Below are positions 38,306 through 47,282 of a DNA stretch of 64,000 nucleotides, one piece after another. Position 1 is the stretch's first letter; the number at the start of each line of letters is the position of its first letter. The notes under the pieces are model-generated. The model was not told the origin of the DNA, did not search any database, and saw nothing but the letters and a program-made list of their open reading frames with translations. A program made the position numbers and the translations under genes. The stretch comes from VFJL01 sp037147395. Its GTDB lineage: Bacteria; Pseudomonadota; Gammaproteobacteria; Burkholderiales; Nitrosomonadaceae. The stretch is taken from the NCBI GenBank assembly GCA_037147395.1, contig JBAWVG010000001.1:9934-73933 (forward strand), given 5' to 3'.

Positions 38306-39256
38306 TCAAGCCAAAATCTGCGCTAACTCGAGGCAAAATGTTGAGTGATTTTTCAGTATACGTCTGAAATGAGTTGGATCCTTGACGTGTGTCAACTCTC
38401 CCACCCGCGGCAAGTGGCAGTCATACAGTCGAGACAACCAGAAGCGTAGGGCCCCGGCACGTAGCATCACCGGCCAAGCATCATGCTCGATAGCGGCGAG
38501 AGGACGGGCGTGATGATAGGCCTTGATCAAGGATGATAAACGCACCCCATCCAGTTCGCAACTCTCAGTTAGACACCAATCATTAGCCGCAATAGCTAGA
38601 TCAAACAGCCACGTATCATTGCAGGCGAAATAAAAATCGATCACGCCACCAATAGTCCCGTCAACAAACAACACATTGTCACGAAACAGATCTGCATGAA
38701 TCACACCGCGAGGCAGACTTTCGAAATGGTGGGCAGACTGAAACTGCAACTCCTCCCTAAGCATCGCTGCCTCTGGTTCTGTCAAAAATGGCATAACATC
38801 GGGCGCTATGCTTTCCCACCATTTGGGTCCGCGCGGATTCTCCATTTTTTCAGGGTAGGACAGACCGGACAAGTGCAAATCTGCCAGCAATGAACCCACC
38901 TCAGCGCAGTGCTCATGGGTGGGGTACATCTGTGACTTTCCCGGCAGACAGGTAACGATACTCGCTGGCTTACCGTTTAATTCACCTAGAAACCTGCTGT
39001 CGGTACTGGCTACCGGACTGGGACAAGGGATACCGTGTTGAGACAAGTGTGCCATCAGGTTCAGGTAGTAGGGCAGCTCAACCTTGGTCAACTTCTCGAA
39101 CAAAGTAAGAACATACTTCCCATGACTAGTCGTAACGAAATAGTTGGTGTTCTCGATACCTGACGTAATTCCCTGCAGATTAATAAGCGTACCTAGGGAA
39201 TAGTTTTTTAGCCAAGGGGAAAGCTGCTCTTCGGAGACGGTAGTAAAAACAGACAT
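38306..39256 (-). CDS. thrB: Homoserine kinase, aminoglycoside-phosphotransferase fold (ThrB2)
   Basis: This 316-residue kinase phosphorylates homoserine in threonine synthesis. It belongs to the APH/choline-kinase fold, not the GHMP fold of enterobacterial ThrB. It starts MSVFTTVSEEQLSPWL, has GITSGIENTNYFV, the Brenner motif GVIHADLFRDNVLF and the metal-binding GVIDFYFA, all intact. It is followed upstream on the same strand by the DUF2782 gene, a standard betaproteobacterial association near polA. Confidence 0.93.
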   Translation of the reverse strand: MSVFTTVSEEQLSPWLKNYSLGTLINLQGITSGIENTNYFVTTSHGKYVLTLFEKLTKVELPYYLNLMAHLSQHGIPCPSPVASTDSRFLGELNGKPASIVTCLPGKSQMYPTHEHCAEVGSLLADLHLSGLSYPEKMENPRGPKWWESIAPDVMPFLTEPEAAMLREELQFQSAHHFESLPRGVIHADLFRDNVLFVDGTIGGVIDFYFACNDTWLFDLAIAANDWCLTESCELDGVRLSSLIKAYHHARPLAAIEHDAWPVMLRAGALRFWLSRLYDCHLPRVGELTHVKDPTHFRRILKNHSTFCLELAQILA

Positions 39257-39332
39257 AGATTGAGAAGAGGAAAGAAGGAGGATGGCGAAGCATGAACCGT
39301 TGCAGTCTCTTTCCCTAACCTTTATAGAAATT

Positions 39333-39686
39333 TTAGAAGCGGTGTATCACCCACATTGGCGGGCGTATGCCCTGATCCATATCGCTCCGAGTGGCGAATG
39401 TCCCATCCCCGCGGTTATCGATCAGGTAATAGGGCAAACCAATGCGCGGAGTGACCTTGACCATATATAGCCGACCATTGCTGCGATACTCTTCGACCGT
39501 GTCCTCGCCACGCTTAATGATGGTGACTTGGGGTTCCAGCGCAGCATCCTGTTCCGAATCTGATAATGGCGGCGGCAGCGGCAACTCTGGTGATTCCGGG
39601 ATTGGCACCAGCTTCTTGGACTGAGTAGACTGTGCGGCGACTGGCAGCACAAGAGTCAGCAACGATACAAGAATCATTCGACGCAA
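39333..39686 (-). CDS. DUF2782 periplasmic protein
   Basis: A small secreted protein of about 117 residues with an N-terminal signal peptide (MRRMILVSLLTLVLPVAAQS) and a Pro-rich stretch (SPELPLPPPLSD). A conserved C-terminal domain contains VEEYRSNGRLYMVKVTP and PPMWVIHRF. It matches DUF2782, whose function is unknown. I choose a TTG at 39686 because GGGAG lies about 5 nt upstream and it gives a basic n-region; an ATG at 39677 and a TTG at 39707 are alternatives. Confidence 0.75.
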   Translation of the reverse strand: MRRMILVSLLTLVLPVAAQSTQSKKLVPIPESPELPLPPPLSDSEQDAALEPQVTIIKRGEDTVEEYRSNGRLYMVKVTPRIGLPYYLIDNRGDGTFATRSDMDQGIRPPMWVIHRF

Positions 39687-39739
39687 GGTGACTCCCGACT
39701 TTATCAATACGTTTATTCTAGCCGAAATGACCTGAACAG

Positions 39740-40468
39740 TTACAAATTGAGCTGTATTTCCCGTTCCACCGCCGAAGGTTCAAAACCGCGGGTCTCATAA
39801 TACTTGAAGATCGCATCAACCACCTGACGAGGCTCATCAATCACCTGCACCAAGTCCATATCTTCAGCAGAGATCATATTCTCAGCTACCAATACCTGAC
39901 GGAACCAATCGAGCATACCACCCCAAAAATCTGAACAGACTAGAATGATCGGCATTTTCCGAGTCTTACCAGTTTGAACCAGTGTAAGCGCTTCCATTAA
40001 TTCATCCAGTGTACCAAACCCCCCAGGCATAACCACATAGGCGGTGGCAAATTTTACAAACATGTATTTCCGTGCAAAGAAATGACGAAAAGTTCTACTG
40101 ACATCCTGATAAGCATTGTTATGTTGCTCATGCGGCAGCTGAATGTTGAGACCAACACTGAGTGATCTCCCAGAAAAAGCACCTTTATTAACTGCCTCCA
40201 TGATGCCGGGACCGCCACCTGAAATAACAGAGAAGCCTGCATCAGATAGCTGTCGCGCAATCTGCTCGGCCAGTTTATAGTGAGGATGATCGGAAGGAGT
40301 ACGGGCGCTGCCAAAGATGCTTACTGCCGGCTGAATCGTATTGAGGCGCTCAGTCGCTTCGACAAATTCTGCCATAATGCCGAATACTCGCCAAGACTCT
40401 TTTGCGGACCAGGATTGCTCTGGAAGATCAATGCCAGCAGTACCAGACAATTTATCTTGTGCACTCAT
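39740..40468 (-). CDS. LOG-family (TIGR00730) Rossmann-fold protein
   Basis: A 242-residue protein with the LOG motif PGGFGTLDELMEALTLVQ and GGGPGIMEAVNKGA, which mark the lysine-decarboxylase-like family. Characterised members are cytokinin riboside 5'-monophosphate or general nucleotide 5'-monophosphate phosphoribohydrolases. I use the ATG at 40468 (MSAQDKLSG); the upstream extension overlaps the divergent polA gene. Only 23 bp separate the two start codons. Confidence 0.85.
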   Translation of the reverse strand: MSAQDKLSGTAGIDLPEQSWSAKESWRVFGIMAEFVEATERLNTIQPAVSIFGSARTPSDHPHYKLAEQIARQLSDAGFSVISGGGPGIMEAVNKGAFSGRSLSVGLNIQLPHEQHNNAYQDVSRTFRHFFARKYMFVKFATAYVVMPGGFGTLDELMEALTLVQTGKTRKMPIILVCSDFWGGMLDWFRQVLVAENMISAEDMDLVQVIDEPRQVVDAIFKYYETRGFEPSAVEREIQLNL

Positions 40469-40491
40469 GCAGACACCCTTAGAAGAATTAA

Positions 40492-43230
40492 ATGAAAACA
40501 CTGCTGCTAGTTGATGGCTCTTCCTATTTGTATCGCGCCTTCCACGCATTACCGGATTTGCGGAATCGCTTTAATGAGCCGACCGGTGCAATTCATGGTG
40601 TTCTCAATATGCTGCGGCGTCTGCATAAGGACTACCAAGCTGATTATAGCGCGTGTGTATTTGATGCAAAAGGTAAGACTTTTCGCAATGATCTATATCC
40701 GGAATATAAGGCCCACCGTCCACCCATGCCGGATGATCTGGTGGCGCAAATTACGCCACTACATGAATGCATACGCGCCATGGGGTGGCCAATGCTGATA
40801 GTCGATGGGGTGGAAGCTGACGATGTCCTCGGAACCCTAGCAAAACAAGCCGTGCAGGAGAGTATGCGCTGCATAATCTCCACCGGTGACAAGGATATTG
40901 CACAACTAGTCAGCCCACAGATCACGCTGATCAACACAATGAGCAATGAGGTCCTTGATGAGGGGGGAGTGCTTGCTAAATTTGGCATACCGCCGGCACG
41001 TATGCTTGATTACCTCGCACTCGTCGGAGATACGGCAGACAATATTCCTGGAGTAGAGAAGGTCGGTCCCAAAACGGCATTGAAGTGGCTCACACAATAT
41101 GGCACGCTGGACAATATCATTACCCATTCCAGCGAAATCAGCGGAGTGGTGGGGGAGAATTTACGTAAGTCACTAGATTGGTTGAATAAATCACGCGAGC
41201 TACTCGCCATTAAGTGCGATGTAATATTGCCAGTTGAACTATATGACCTTGGCTTAAAGCCCCAGGATACGGTTAAACTTGCTGAATTATATGAACGGTT
41301 AGATTTAAAAACTTGGTTGCGAGAGTTACGACAGGCTCCAGGCATAGAACAAAATAACGCAACACCTTCTGCAAGCGAACACCCAGGAACCACGCCCCGC
41401 CAGCAAACATCTGCTGAGTCAGCGCCTATCGACTACCAGACCATACTCACCCAGCCCCAGTTAGATGAATGGCTCACGCGTCTCAATGCCGCACCTCTAG
41501 TCTCATTAGATACTGAGACTACCGGCTTAAACCCGATGCAAGCAGAGCTCGTCGGCATTTCATTCTCCATTGCGCCGCACCAAGCCGCTTACTTACCACT
41601 TAGCCACTGTTACGCCGGCGCTCCGCCACAATTGGCAACCAATCTCGTATTGAACACACTCAGGCAATGGATTGAAAACCCAGACAAACCTAAGCTGGGC
41701 CAGAACCTCAAATACGACAAACATATCTTTGCTAACCATGGCCTACAATTAAACGGCATCGTCCATGACACATTGTTGCAGTCCTACGTACTTGAGTCAC
41801 ACCGTCCGCATAACATGGACAGCCTTGCACTACGTCATCTGGGCACCAAAACGATTAGCTACGATGAAGTGACCGGAAAGGGCGCCAGCCGAATTAGTTT
41901 TGACCAGGTGGATATCGAACAGGCTACGCACTATGCAGCTGAGGATGCCGATATTACCCTGCAACTACATAAACACCTGTACCCGCAAGTTGCCGATGAC
42001 ACGAAGCTTAGTCACATTTATCACATACTCGAAATGCCGGTGCTGGAGGTGCTTTTTGAAATGGAGCGCAACGGCGTTTTACTGGATATCAAACTTCTAG
42101 AAGTACAGAGCCGCGAACTGGGCGAGAAGATGCTGCTGCTGGAGCAGCAGGCATTTGCCATCGCCGGACAGTCCTTCAATCTGAACTCACCCAAGCAAAT
42201 ACAGGAAATTTTATTCGACCAACTCAAACTCCCCGTCATAAAAAAAACACCGGGCGGAGTGCCGTCAACTGACGAGGATGCCTTGCAGAAGCTTGCATTG
42301 GATTATCCGCTGCCACAGATACTGCTTGACTATCGTAGCCTTGCCAAACTTAAGTCCACATATACCGACAAGCTGCCACGCATGGTCGACAGTAATACCG
42401 GGCGTGTGCATACTAATTATGCCCAGGCGGTAGCTGTGACAGGGCGACTCACTAGCAACGAACCAAACTTGCAAAACATCCCGGTACGTACCGCCGAAGG
42501 GCGTCGTATCAGGGAAGCATTCATCGCACCGAACGGTCACAGCATCATCTCCGCTGACTATTCACAAATCGAGCTTCGTATCATGGCCCACATCGCACAA
42601 GACGCGGGGCTTCTCAAAGCCTTTGCTGCAGGGGAAGATATCCACCGTGCCACTGCTGCAGAAGTGTTTAGCGTGCCATTGGAGGCAGTAGACAATGAAC
42701 AGCGCCGTTATGCCAAGATTATTAACTTTGGCCTAATCTACGGTATGTCTGAATTCGGCCTCGCCTCACAACTAGGAATTGAACGAGTTGCCGCACGCGC
42801 CTACATGGACCGCTATTTTGCACGCTACCCCGGTGTGGCAGATTATATGCAACGCACCCGAGAGGATGCCAAAATAAACGGCTATGTTGAAACTGTGTTT
42901 GGCCGCAGGTTGTGGCTGCCTGAAATCAACAGCCCCAACGGCAACCGCAGGCAGGGTGCAGAGCGCGCTGCCATCAACGCTCCGATGCAAGGCACTGCAG
43001 CGGACATCATCAAGCTCGCGATGATTGCAGTGCACGATTGGCTGATGCAAGAAAAGCTATGCAGCAAGCTCATCATGCAAGTCCATGATGAGCTGGTATT
43101 GGAAGTCCCAGATAATGAAATCGAACTGGTGAAACAAGAGCTGCCAAAACTCATGTGTGGTGTTGCACATCTTGATGTGCCACTGTTGGTAGAAACAGGT
43201 ACGGGGCCCAACTGGGAACGGGCGCACTAG
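40492..43230 (+). CDS. polA: DNA polymerase I
   Basis: The 912-residue repair and Okazaki-fragment polymerase. The N-terminal 5'-3' exonuclease has LLVDGSSYLYRAFHA, EADDVLGTLAKQA and GDTADNIPGVEKVGPKTA. The 3'-5' proofreading domain (about residues 310-500) keeps its carboxylates in LDTETTGLNP and YAAEDADITL. The polymerase domain carries SADYSQIELRIMAH, RRYAKIINFGLIYG and QVHDELVLEV. All three activities look intact. It is downstream of the thrB/DUF2782 neighbourhood and divergent from the LOG gene. Confidence 0.97.
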   Translation: MKTLLLVDGSSYLYRAFHALPDLRNRFNEPTGAIHGVLNMLRRLHKDYQADYSACVFDAKGKTFRNDLYPEYKAHRPPMPDDLVAQITPLHECIRAMGWPMLIVDGVEADDVLGTLAKQAVQESMRCIISTGDKDIAQLVSPQITLINTMSNEVLDEGGVLAKFGIPPARMLDYLALVGDTADNIPGVEKVGPKTALKWLTQYGTLDNIITHSSEISGVVGENLRKSLDWLNKSRELLAIKCDVILPVELYDLGLKPQDTVKLAELYERLDLKTWLRELRQAPGIEQNNATPSASEHPGTTPRQQTSAESAPIDYQTILTQPQLDEWLTRLNAAPLVSLDTETTGLNPMQAELVGISFSIAPHQAAYLPLSHCYAGAPPQLATNLVLNTLRQWIENPDKPKLGQNLKYDKHIFANHGLQLNGIVHDTLLQSYVLESHRPHNMDSLALRHLGTKTISYDEVTGKGASRISFDQVDIEQATHYAAEDADITLQLHKHLYPQVADDTKLSHIYHILEMPVLEVLFEMERNGVLLDIKLLEVQSRELGEKMLLLEQQAFAIAGQSFNLNSPKQIQEILFDQLKLPVIKKTPGGVPSTDEDALQKLALDYPLPQILLDYRSLAKLKSTYTDKLPRMVDSNTGRVHTNYAQAVAVTGRLTSNEPNLQNIPVRTAEGRRIREAFIAPNGHSIISADYSQIELRIMAHIAQDAGLLKAFAAGEDIHRATAAEVFSVPLEAVDNEQRRYAKIINFGLIYGMSEFGLASQLGIERVAARAYMDRYFARYPGVADYMQRTREDAKINGYVETVFGRRLWLPEINSPNGNRRQGAERAAINAPMQGTAADIIKLAMIAVHDWLMQEKLCSKLIMQVHDELVLEVPDNEIELVKQELPKLMCGVAHLDVPLLVETGTGPNWERAH

Positions 43231-43281
43231 CCGATAGAAACGCGCCCTTGCCACCCCAGTCCCCAGCAATCTCTTTATTTC

Positions 43282-43311
43282 TTGCTAATAACAGGAAAAT
43301 TGCCGTAAAAT
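43282..43311 (+). promoter_or_regulatory. Promoter of the rpsP-rimM-trmD-rplS operon
   Basis: TTGCTA (43282-43287) and TAAAAT (43306-43311) are spaced by 18 bp in the 126-bp gap between polA and rpsP. Transcription would start near 43318, about 40 nt before the rpsP ATG. The -10 is good, the -35 partial. Confidence 0.5.
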
Positions 43312-43356
43312 CACACCCTTTTCGGTTTCGGACCTTCATAAGGTATAGGCACAGAT

Positions 43357-43623
43357 ATGGTCATTATTCGACTGGCGCGAGGTGGCGCCAAGAAACGTCC
43401 TTTTTATAATTTGGTTGTAGCGGATTCCCGTAATGCTCGTGACGGAAAGTTTATTGAGCGCGTAGGCTTTTATAACCCCAGGGCAACCGAAGGCGAAGAG
43501 GCATTACGTGTTCAACTAGATCGGATCAGCCATTGGCGGTCGCAGGGCGCGCAGTTATCCGACACTGTGACAAGACTGGTCAAACAATTTGGCGCAAAAC
43601 AACAAGCCGCAACAAACAGTTAA
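43357..43623 (+). CDS. rpsP: 30S ribosomal protein S16
   Basis: S16 binds the 5' domain of 16S rRNA during 30S assembly. The 88-residue product begins MVIIRLARGGAKKRPFYNLV and continues VADSRNARDGKFIERVGFYNP, which is unmistakable. AAGGT lies upstream of the ATG. It is the first gene of the conserved rpsP-rimM-trmD-rplS operon. Confidence 0.97.
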   Translation: MVIIRLARGGAKKRPFYNLVVADSRNARDGKFIERVGFYNPRATEGEEALRVQLDRISHWRSQGAQLSDTVTRLVKQFGAKQQAATNS

Positions 43624-43645
43624 GCAAGGCGAAGTAACCGAGCCC

Positions 43646-44158
43646 ATGGTGGTGATGGGGCGCATTGTCGGTCCCTTTGGCGTACTCGGTTGGATCAAAG
43701 CTCTCGCCTTCACAGAATATGTGGATGGTTTGCTTGACTACCCGGTGTGGTGGCTGGGTAAGGGTGACGGAAAATGGCGTCAGGTGAAAGTTAGCGAGTG
43801 CAGGGTACATGCAAAGATGCTGACTGCTGCCATTGATCAGTGCTCTGATCGTACCGCGGCCTTGCGTTTAAAGGGGTTACAGATTGCAATCCCCCGGAAC
43901 CAATTGCCATCCTTGCCAAAAAACGGCAAAGATGGTTACTACTGGTCAGATCTAATTAGCCTAGAAGTGATTAACCTGCAAGGCGAATGCCTTGGAAGAG
44001 TGATCGGTTTGCTGGAGACTGGTGCTAACGATGTGCTACAAGTACAGGATGAGAAAGAAGGTTCGACAGAAAGGCTAATTCCCTTTACTGCCCAGGTGAT
44101 CATGAAGGTCGACCTGACAGATTGCCGTTTGACGGTGGATTGGGGCATTGATTACTAA
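43646..44158 (+). CDS. rimM: 16S rRNA processing protein RimM
   Basis: RimM binds S19 and assists maturation of the 30S head. The product shows the N-terminal MGRIVGPFGVLGWIKALAF and the PRC-barrel part YYWSDLISLEVINLQGECLG with VLQVQ and LIPFTAQVIMKVDL. I use the ATG at 43646 (170 residues). A TTG at 43589 would extend the protein by 19 residues into the rpsP 3' end and cannot be excluded. It ends 2 nt before trmD. Confidence 0.9.
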   Translation: MVVMGRIVGPFGVLGWIKALAFTEYVDGLLDYPVWWLGKGDGKWRQVKVSECRVHAKMLTAAIDQCSDRTAALRLKGLQIAIPRNQLPSLPKNGKDGYYWSDLISLEVINLQGECLGRVIGLLETGANDVLQVQDEKEGSTERLIPFTAQVIMKVDLTDCRLTVDWGIDY

Positions 44159-44160
44159 CC

Positions 44161-44946
44161 ATGCCTTTCGAATTCGATGTTATTACCCTATTTCCGGAGA
44201 TGTTTGATGCTATTGGTAGATATGGGGTAACTGGCAGAGCAAGAGAAAGGGCGATTTACCAGCTGAATACGTGGAATCCTCGTGATTTCGCCGAGAATGA
44301 GTACCGTACAGTAGATGACCGACCATATGGCGGCGGCCCTGGTATGGTGATGATGGCGCAACCGCTGGAAAGGGCAATTGAAGCTGCCAAGGCAAGACAG
44401 GCAACAAGCCACACCAGCGGAACAAAAGTAATTTACCTCTCCCCACAAGGTCGCCCTCTCAACCAGGCAGCCATGATGGACTTAGGAAAATTACAAGGGT
44501 TGGTGCTGCTGTGTGGTCGCTATGAGGGAGTGGATGAGCGCCTAATAACCCGCCAAGTGGATGATGAAATTTCCATTGGCGATTACGTGCTTTCCGGCGG
44601 TGAATTGGCAGCAATGGTTTTGATAGATGCTCTGGTGCGACAGATGCCTGGGGTGCTGGGTGACCCCGAGTCGGCTATCCAAGACTCGTTTGCGGATGGG
44701 CGCAAGAATCTACTAGATTGCCCCCATTACACAAGGCCCGAGTTGTATCAAGGGATTGCTGTCCCAGAAGTTCTGATGTCTGGCAATCACGCGAGAATTA
44801 ATCGCTGGCGCTTGCAACAGTCGCTGGGCAGAACTTGGCTAAGACGGCCGGATTTATTGGCATCAAAAGTTGAAGAGGGTATGACAGAGGAAGAAAATAA
44901 ATTGCTAGAAGAATTCAAACAAGACTACAACTCAAAGCAAGCGTAA
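44161..44946 (+). CDS. trmD: tRNA (guanine37-N1)-methyltransferase TrmD
   Basis: TrmD makes m1G37 next to the anticodon, which prevents +1 frameshifting. The 261-residue SPOUT (trefoil-knot) enzyme shows FDVITLFPEMFDAI, DDRPYGGGPGMVMM, the SAM-knot LLCGRYEGVDERL and DYVLSGGELAAMVLIDA, and PHYTRPELYQG with the GNHARINRWR substrate segment. The start follows the rimM stop by 2 nt. Confidence 0.97.
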   Translation: MPFEFDVITLFPEMFDAIGRYGVTGRARERAIYQLNTWNPRDFAENEYRTVDDRPYGGGPGMVMMAQPLERAIEAAKARQATSHTSGTKVIYLSPQGRPLNQAAMMDLGKLQGLVLLCGRYEGVDERLITRQVDDEISIGDYVLSGGELAAMVLIDALVRQMPGVLGDPESAIQDSFADGRKNLLDCPHYTRPELYQGIAVPEVLMSGNHARINRWRLQQSLGRTWLRRPDLLASKVEEGMTEEENKLLEEFKQDYNSKQA

Positions 44947-44964
44947 CAAATTAAGGAGCAGGAA

Positions 44965-45363
44965 ATGAATCTAATCGAACAACTTGAAACTGAAGAAATC
45001 AATCGCCTCGGCAAGACCATCCCGGATTTTGCCCCTGGAGATACCATTGTCGTTAATGTGAATGTGGTTGAAGGCGACCGCAAACGGATTCAAGCTTACG
45101 AGGGTGTTGTCATTGCCAAGCGTAACCGTTCCCTCAACTCTGCATTTACTGTGCGCAAAGTATCCAACGGCGAGGGGGTAGAACGGACCTTCCAGACTTA
45201 CTCTCCCCTAATTGCCAGTATTGAGATCAAGCGTCGTGGCGCAGTACGCCGCGCCAAACTCTATTACCTGCGGGATCGTTCCGGAAAATCGGCTCGTATC
45301 CGTGAGAAGCTTCCTGCGCGCGCAACCGCAAAAAAGATCCCTCAGGAAAGTAAGCCAGCCTAA
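44965..45363 (+). CDS. rplS: 50S ribosomal protein L19
   Basis: L19 lies at the 30S-50S interface. The 132-residue product has the typical FAPGDTIVVNVNVVEGDRKR, YEGVVIAKRNRSLNSAFTVR and RRGAVRRAKLYYLRDRSGKSARI. The C-terminal tail, rich in Ala and Lys, is longer than the shortest homologues. AAGGAGCAGGAA is a strong ribosome binding site. It is the last gene of the operon. Confidence 0.97.
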   Translation: MNLIEQLETEEINRLGKTIPDFAPGDTIVVNVNVVEGDRKRIQAYEGVVIAKRNRSLNSAFTVRKVSNGEGVERTFQTYSPLIASIEIKRRGAVRRAKLYYLRDRSGKSARIREKLPARATAKKIPQESKPA

Positions 45364-45376
45364 GTCAAACTTCACA

Positions 45377-45400
45377 CAGGGTCACCATAAGGTGGCCCTG
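45377..45400. terminator. Stem-loop after rplS, possible terminator
   Basis: CAGGGTCACC-ATAA-GGTGGCCCTG forms a 10-bp stem with one T-G pair and a 4-nt loop, 13 nt after the rplS stop. It is G+C-rich but has no T-run after it on either strand. It may end the rplS operon with Rho or serve as a 3' RNA-stabilising hairpin; it also faces the convergent cytochrome gene. Confidence 0.55.
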
Positions 45401-45447
45401 CTTAGTAAGCTCCACTCCGATGAATCAAGTAAATCGGGGCTTCCTGA

Positions 45448-45987
45448 TTACTTCTGATTGCCTTCAATTTCCTTGTGCCAGATATCATAAATCTCATCCG
45501 GCCAGAGTGTCTTGATCCATACGATCACGTCACCAATCTCCTGATCAGATAGCTTTCCATTCCACGCCGGCATCCCGCCAACACCGGGCGAACCCTCCCG
45601 GATCATTCTTTCTAGAGTTGCAGTCGAGTGATGCCAAGCATGCGCACTTCCATCCAATGGCGGCGGCGGATACCTTCCATCCGCTCCCTGCTCCCGCCAG
45701 TTAGAGATGGCTTCGCCATTCGGACCATGACAAGACGCACAATTCTTACTATAAATGGCCGCACCGTTCCTGATCTTCTCCGGATCTAGCTTACGCGCTG
45801 CGATACTCTCCCGCGATGGCGGTGGCAGTGCGGTACTCGATGACACAGGAACTGCGGCAGATGGCGGTGGTGCAGCAACAGATGGGGCTGGCGTTGTGAC
45901 GGGCGGCGTAGTAGGTGTGTCTGATTTACCACAACCCGCCACTAAGCCGGCAACTATGCCCAGCACAAGTAAATAATGGGCTCTCAT
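45448..45987 (-). CDS. Lipoprotein class I cytochrome c
   Basis: A 179-residue periplasmic protein with a lipobox (LVAGC, Cys19), so it should be lipid-anchored. A long Pro/Ala/Ser-rich linker (residues 22-60) is followed by one c-type cytochrome domain. The heme site is CASCH (residues 83-87) and the probable axial Met is Met139 in GGMPAWNGKLSDQE. This is a mobile or tethered electron carrier; its redox partner is unknown. It lies beside a cupredoxin/DUF411 pair, suggesting a periplasmic redox patch. Confidence 0.88.
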   Translation of the reverse strand: MRAHYLLVLGIVAGLVAGCGKSDTPTTPPVTTPAPSVAAPPPSAAVPVSSSTALPPPSRESIAARKLDPEKIRNGAAIYSKNCASCHGPNGEAISNWREQGADGRYPPPPLDGSAHAWHHSTATLERMIREGSPGVGGMPAWNGKLSDQEIGDVIVWIKTLWPDEIYDIWHKEIEGNQK

Positions 45988-46221
45988 GATTGAGAGCCAT
46001 TCAAGTTCGACACCCTCTCTATACCTTGTGCAAAATTACCAAGGCTCTGCCTTCTATCGTAGTTCATGGTATCGCCCGCTTATCGAAGTAGAAACTGAAA
46101 AGGTATTATTGGGGACTGTGCCGGTTTGTTGCAGTGACCAATTCGGCGAGAATAAAATGAATAAGTGTTTCTTGTTCAGCACAATATGACAACTGTGGTT
46201 AATAAATGAGATCCATGCCTC

Positions 46222-46704
46222 TTACTTCAGTCGCATCACCGAATCCCGCGGGTCAGCCGGGCCATGGCGACTAAACACGGTGGTTCCGCCTTGCTTATCG
46301 ATCAGCAGCACATTGTAAGGCTCGTTACGTGCACCCTCCATGCCAGGAGATCCATGCGGCATGCCTGGAACAGCCAGTCCGGTAGCACGTGGACGCTCCT
46401 TAAGAAGTCGCTTGATATCCTCCGCCGGCACGTGCCCTTCGATAGCATAGCCATCGACTAGTGCAGTATGGCATGAACCAAGCGCAGTCGAAATACCTGA
46501 TCGTTCCCGCACTTCCTTGTTGCCAACATCATTGGTATTTACGGTAAAACCATTGGCTCGCATGTGATCAACCCACTTCGCACAGCACTTGCAGGTCGAA
46601 CTCTTGTAGACCTCTACTGTTGCGGCGAGAGCAAAGGAGGTCGCGCCGAACAAAACAGCGGCAGCAAATGATCTGGAGAAAAGTGTATGGATGGATGTGC
46701 TCAT
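46222..46704 (-). CDS. DUF411 (CopG-like) metal-binding periplasmic protein
   Basis: A 160-residue exported protein with a signal peptide (AAAVLFGATSFALA) and a thioredoxin-like DUF411 domain. It carries the cysteine cluster STCKCCAKW (Cys38, Cys40, Cys41) and GSCHTALVDGYAIEGHVP (Cys78, His79). DUF411 proteins, including CopG, occur in copper-resistance loci and bind copper. Its ATG overlaps the cupredoxin stop in an ATGA, so the two are translated together. Confidence 0.85.
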   Translation of the reverse strand: MSTSIHTLFSRSFAAAVLFGATSFALAATVEVYKSSTCKCCAKWVDHMRANGFTVNTNDVGNKEVRERSGISTALGSCHTALVDGYAIEGHVPAEDIKRLLKERPRATGLAVPGMPHGSPGMEGARNEPYNVLLIDKQGGTTVFSRHGPADPRDSVMRLK

Positions 46705-47165
46705 TTGTTTTCAATTATAACTCTACCACGCATCCCTTTGTAGTGTCCTGGTAGAGGACAGGCGAAATTAACTATATCGCCCCCAGTAAACTCCCAAACC
46801 AGTTCCCCAATCTTACCTGGGTCGATCCTTATTGCATTGGGATCTGAGTGCTCCATGTCGGGGTATTGCTTCATCATCTTGGCATGCTTATCCAGTTGCA
46901 CTAACGAACCGATCATCATCTCATGCTTTTTCTCGCCAGCATTCCTGAGTATAAATCTCACTGTCTCACCATACTCGACTCTTATTTCGTCGGGCTTAAA
47001 GCGGTTGTCGACCATACTGATCTCGACCGTCCGTGACACTTTCTCTGGATCTCCTCGCTTACCAATAGCAGATAAGTCCTCTTCACTATCCTGATTAGCT
47101 TGGGTAATAATGCAGACCGAGATCAAGCTTATTGCCAAGATCGATGTAATGAAAGTCTTGTACAT
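46701..47165 (-). CDS. Periplasmic cupredoxin (plastocyanin-like, CopI-type)
   Basis: A 154-residue blue-copper protein with a signal peptide (about residues 1-23). The type 1 copper ligands are all visible: His81 in KKHEMM, and Cys136, His141 and Met145 in NFACPLPGHYKGM. Such proteins carry electrons or protect the periplasm from copper. The start at 47165 is supported by GGGAGGGGCA; an ATG four codons upstream is less likely. It is coupled to the DUF411 gene by an ATGA overlap. Comparison with CopI of copper-tolerant bacteria is inference from ligand spacing and neighbour. Confidence 0.87.
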   Translation of the reverse strand: MYKTFITSILAISLISVCIITQANQDSEEDLSAIGKRGDPEKVSRTVEISMVDNRFKPDEIRVEYGETVRFILRNAGEKKHEMMIGSLVQLDKHAKMMKQYPDMEHSDPNAIRIDPGKIGELVWEFTGGDIVNFACPLPGHYKGMRGRVIIENK

Positions 47166-47282
47166 TGCCCCTCCCATGTATTCATGGTGTTTTACTGTAA
47201 ACGGAATGAGCGGTTCGCAATCCTATGCAATAAAGCTGCCAGCTACTACTTGATCAGACTGCAAGAGAGTCTTTGCGAAAAA

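Noticed and set aside
45988..46221. Spacer between the cytochrome c and DUF411 genes as a hidden small gene
   Set aside because: Only short frames without good start sites or family resemblance; no RNA gene pattern seen.
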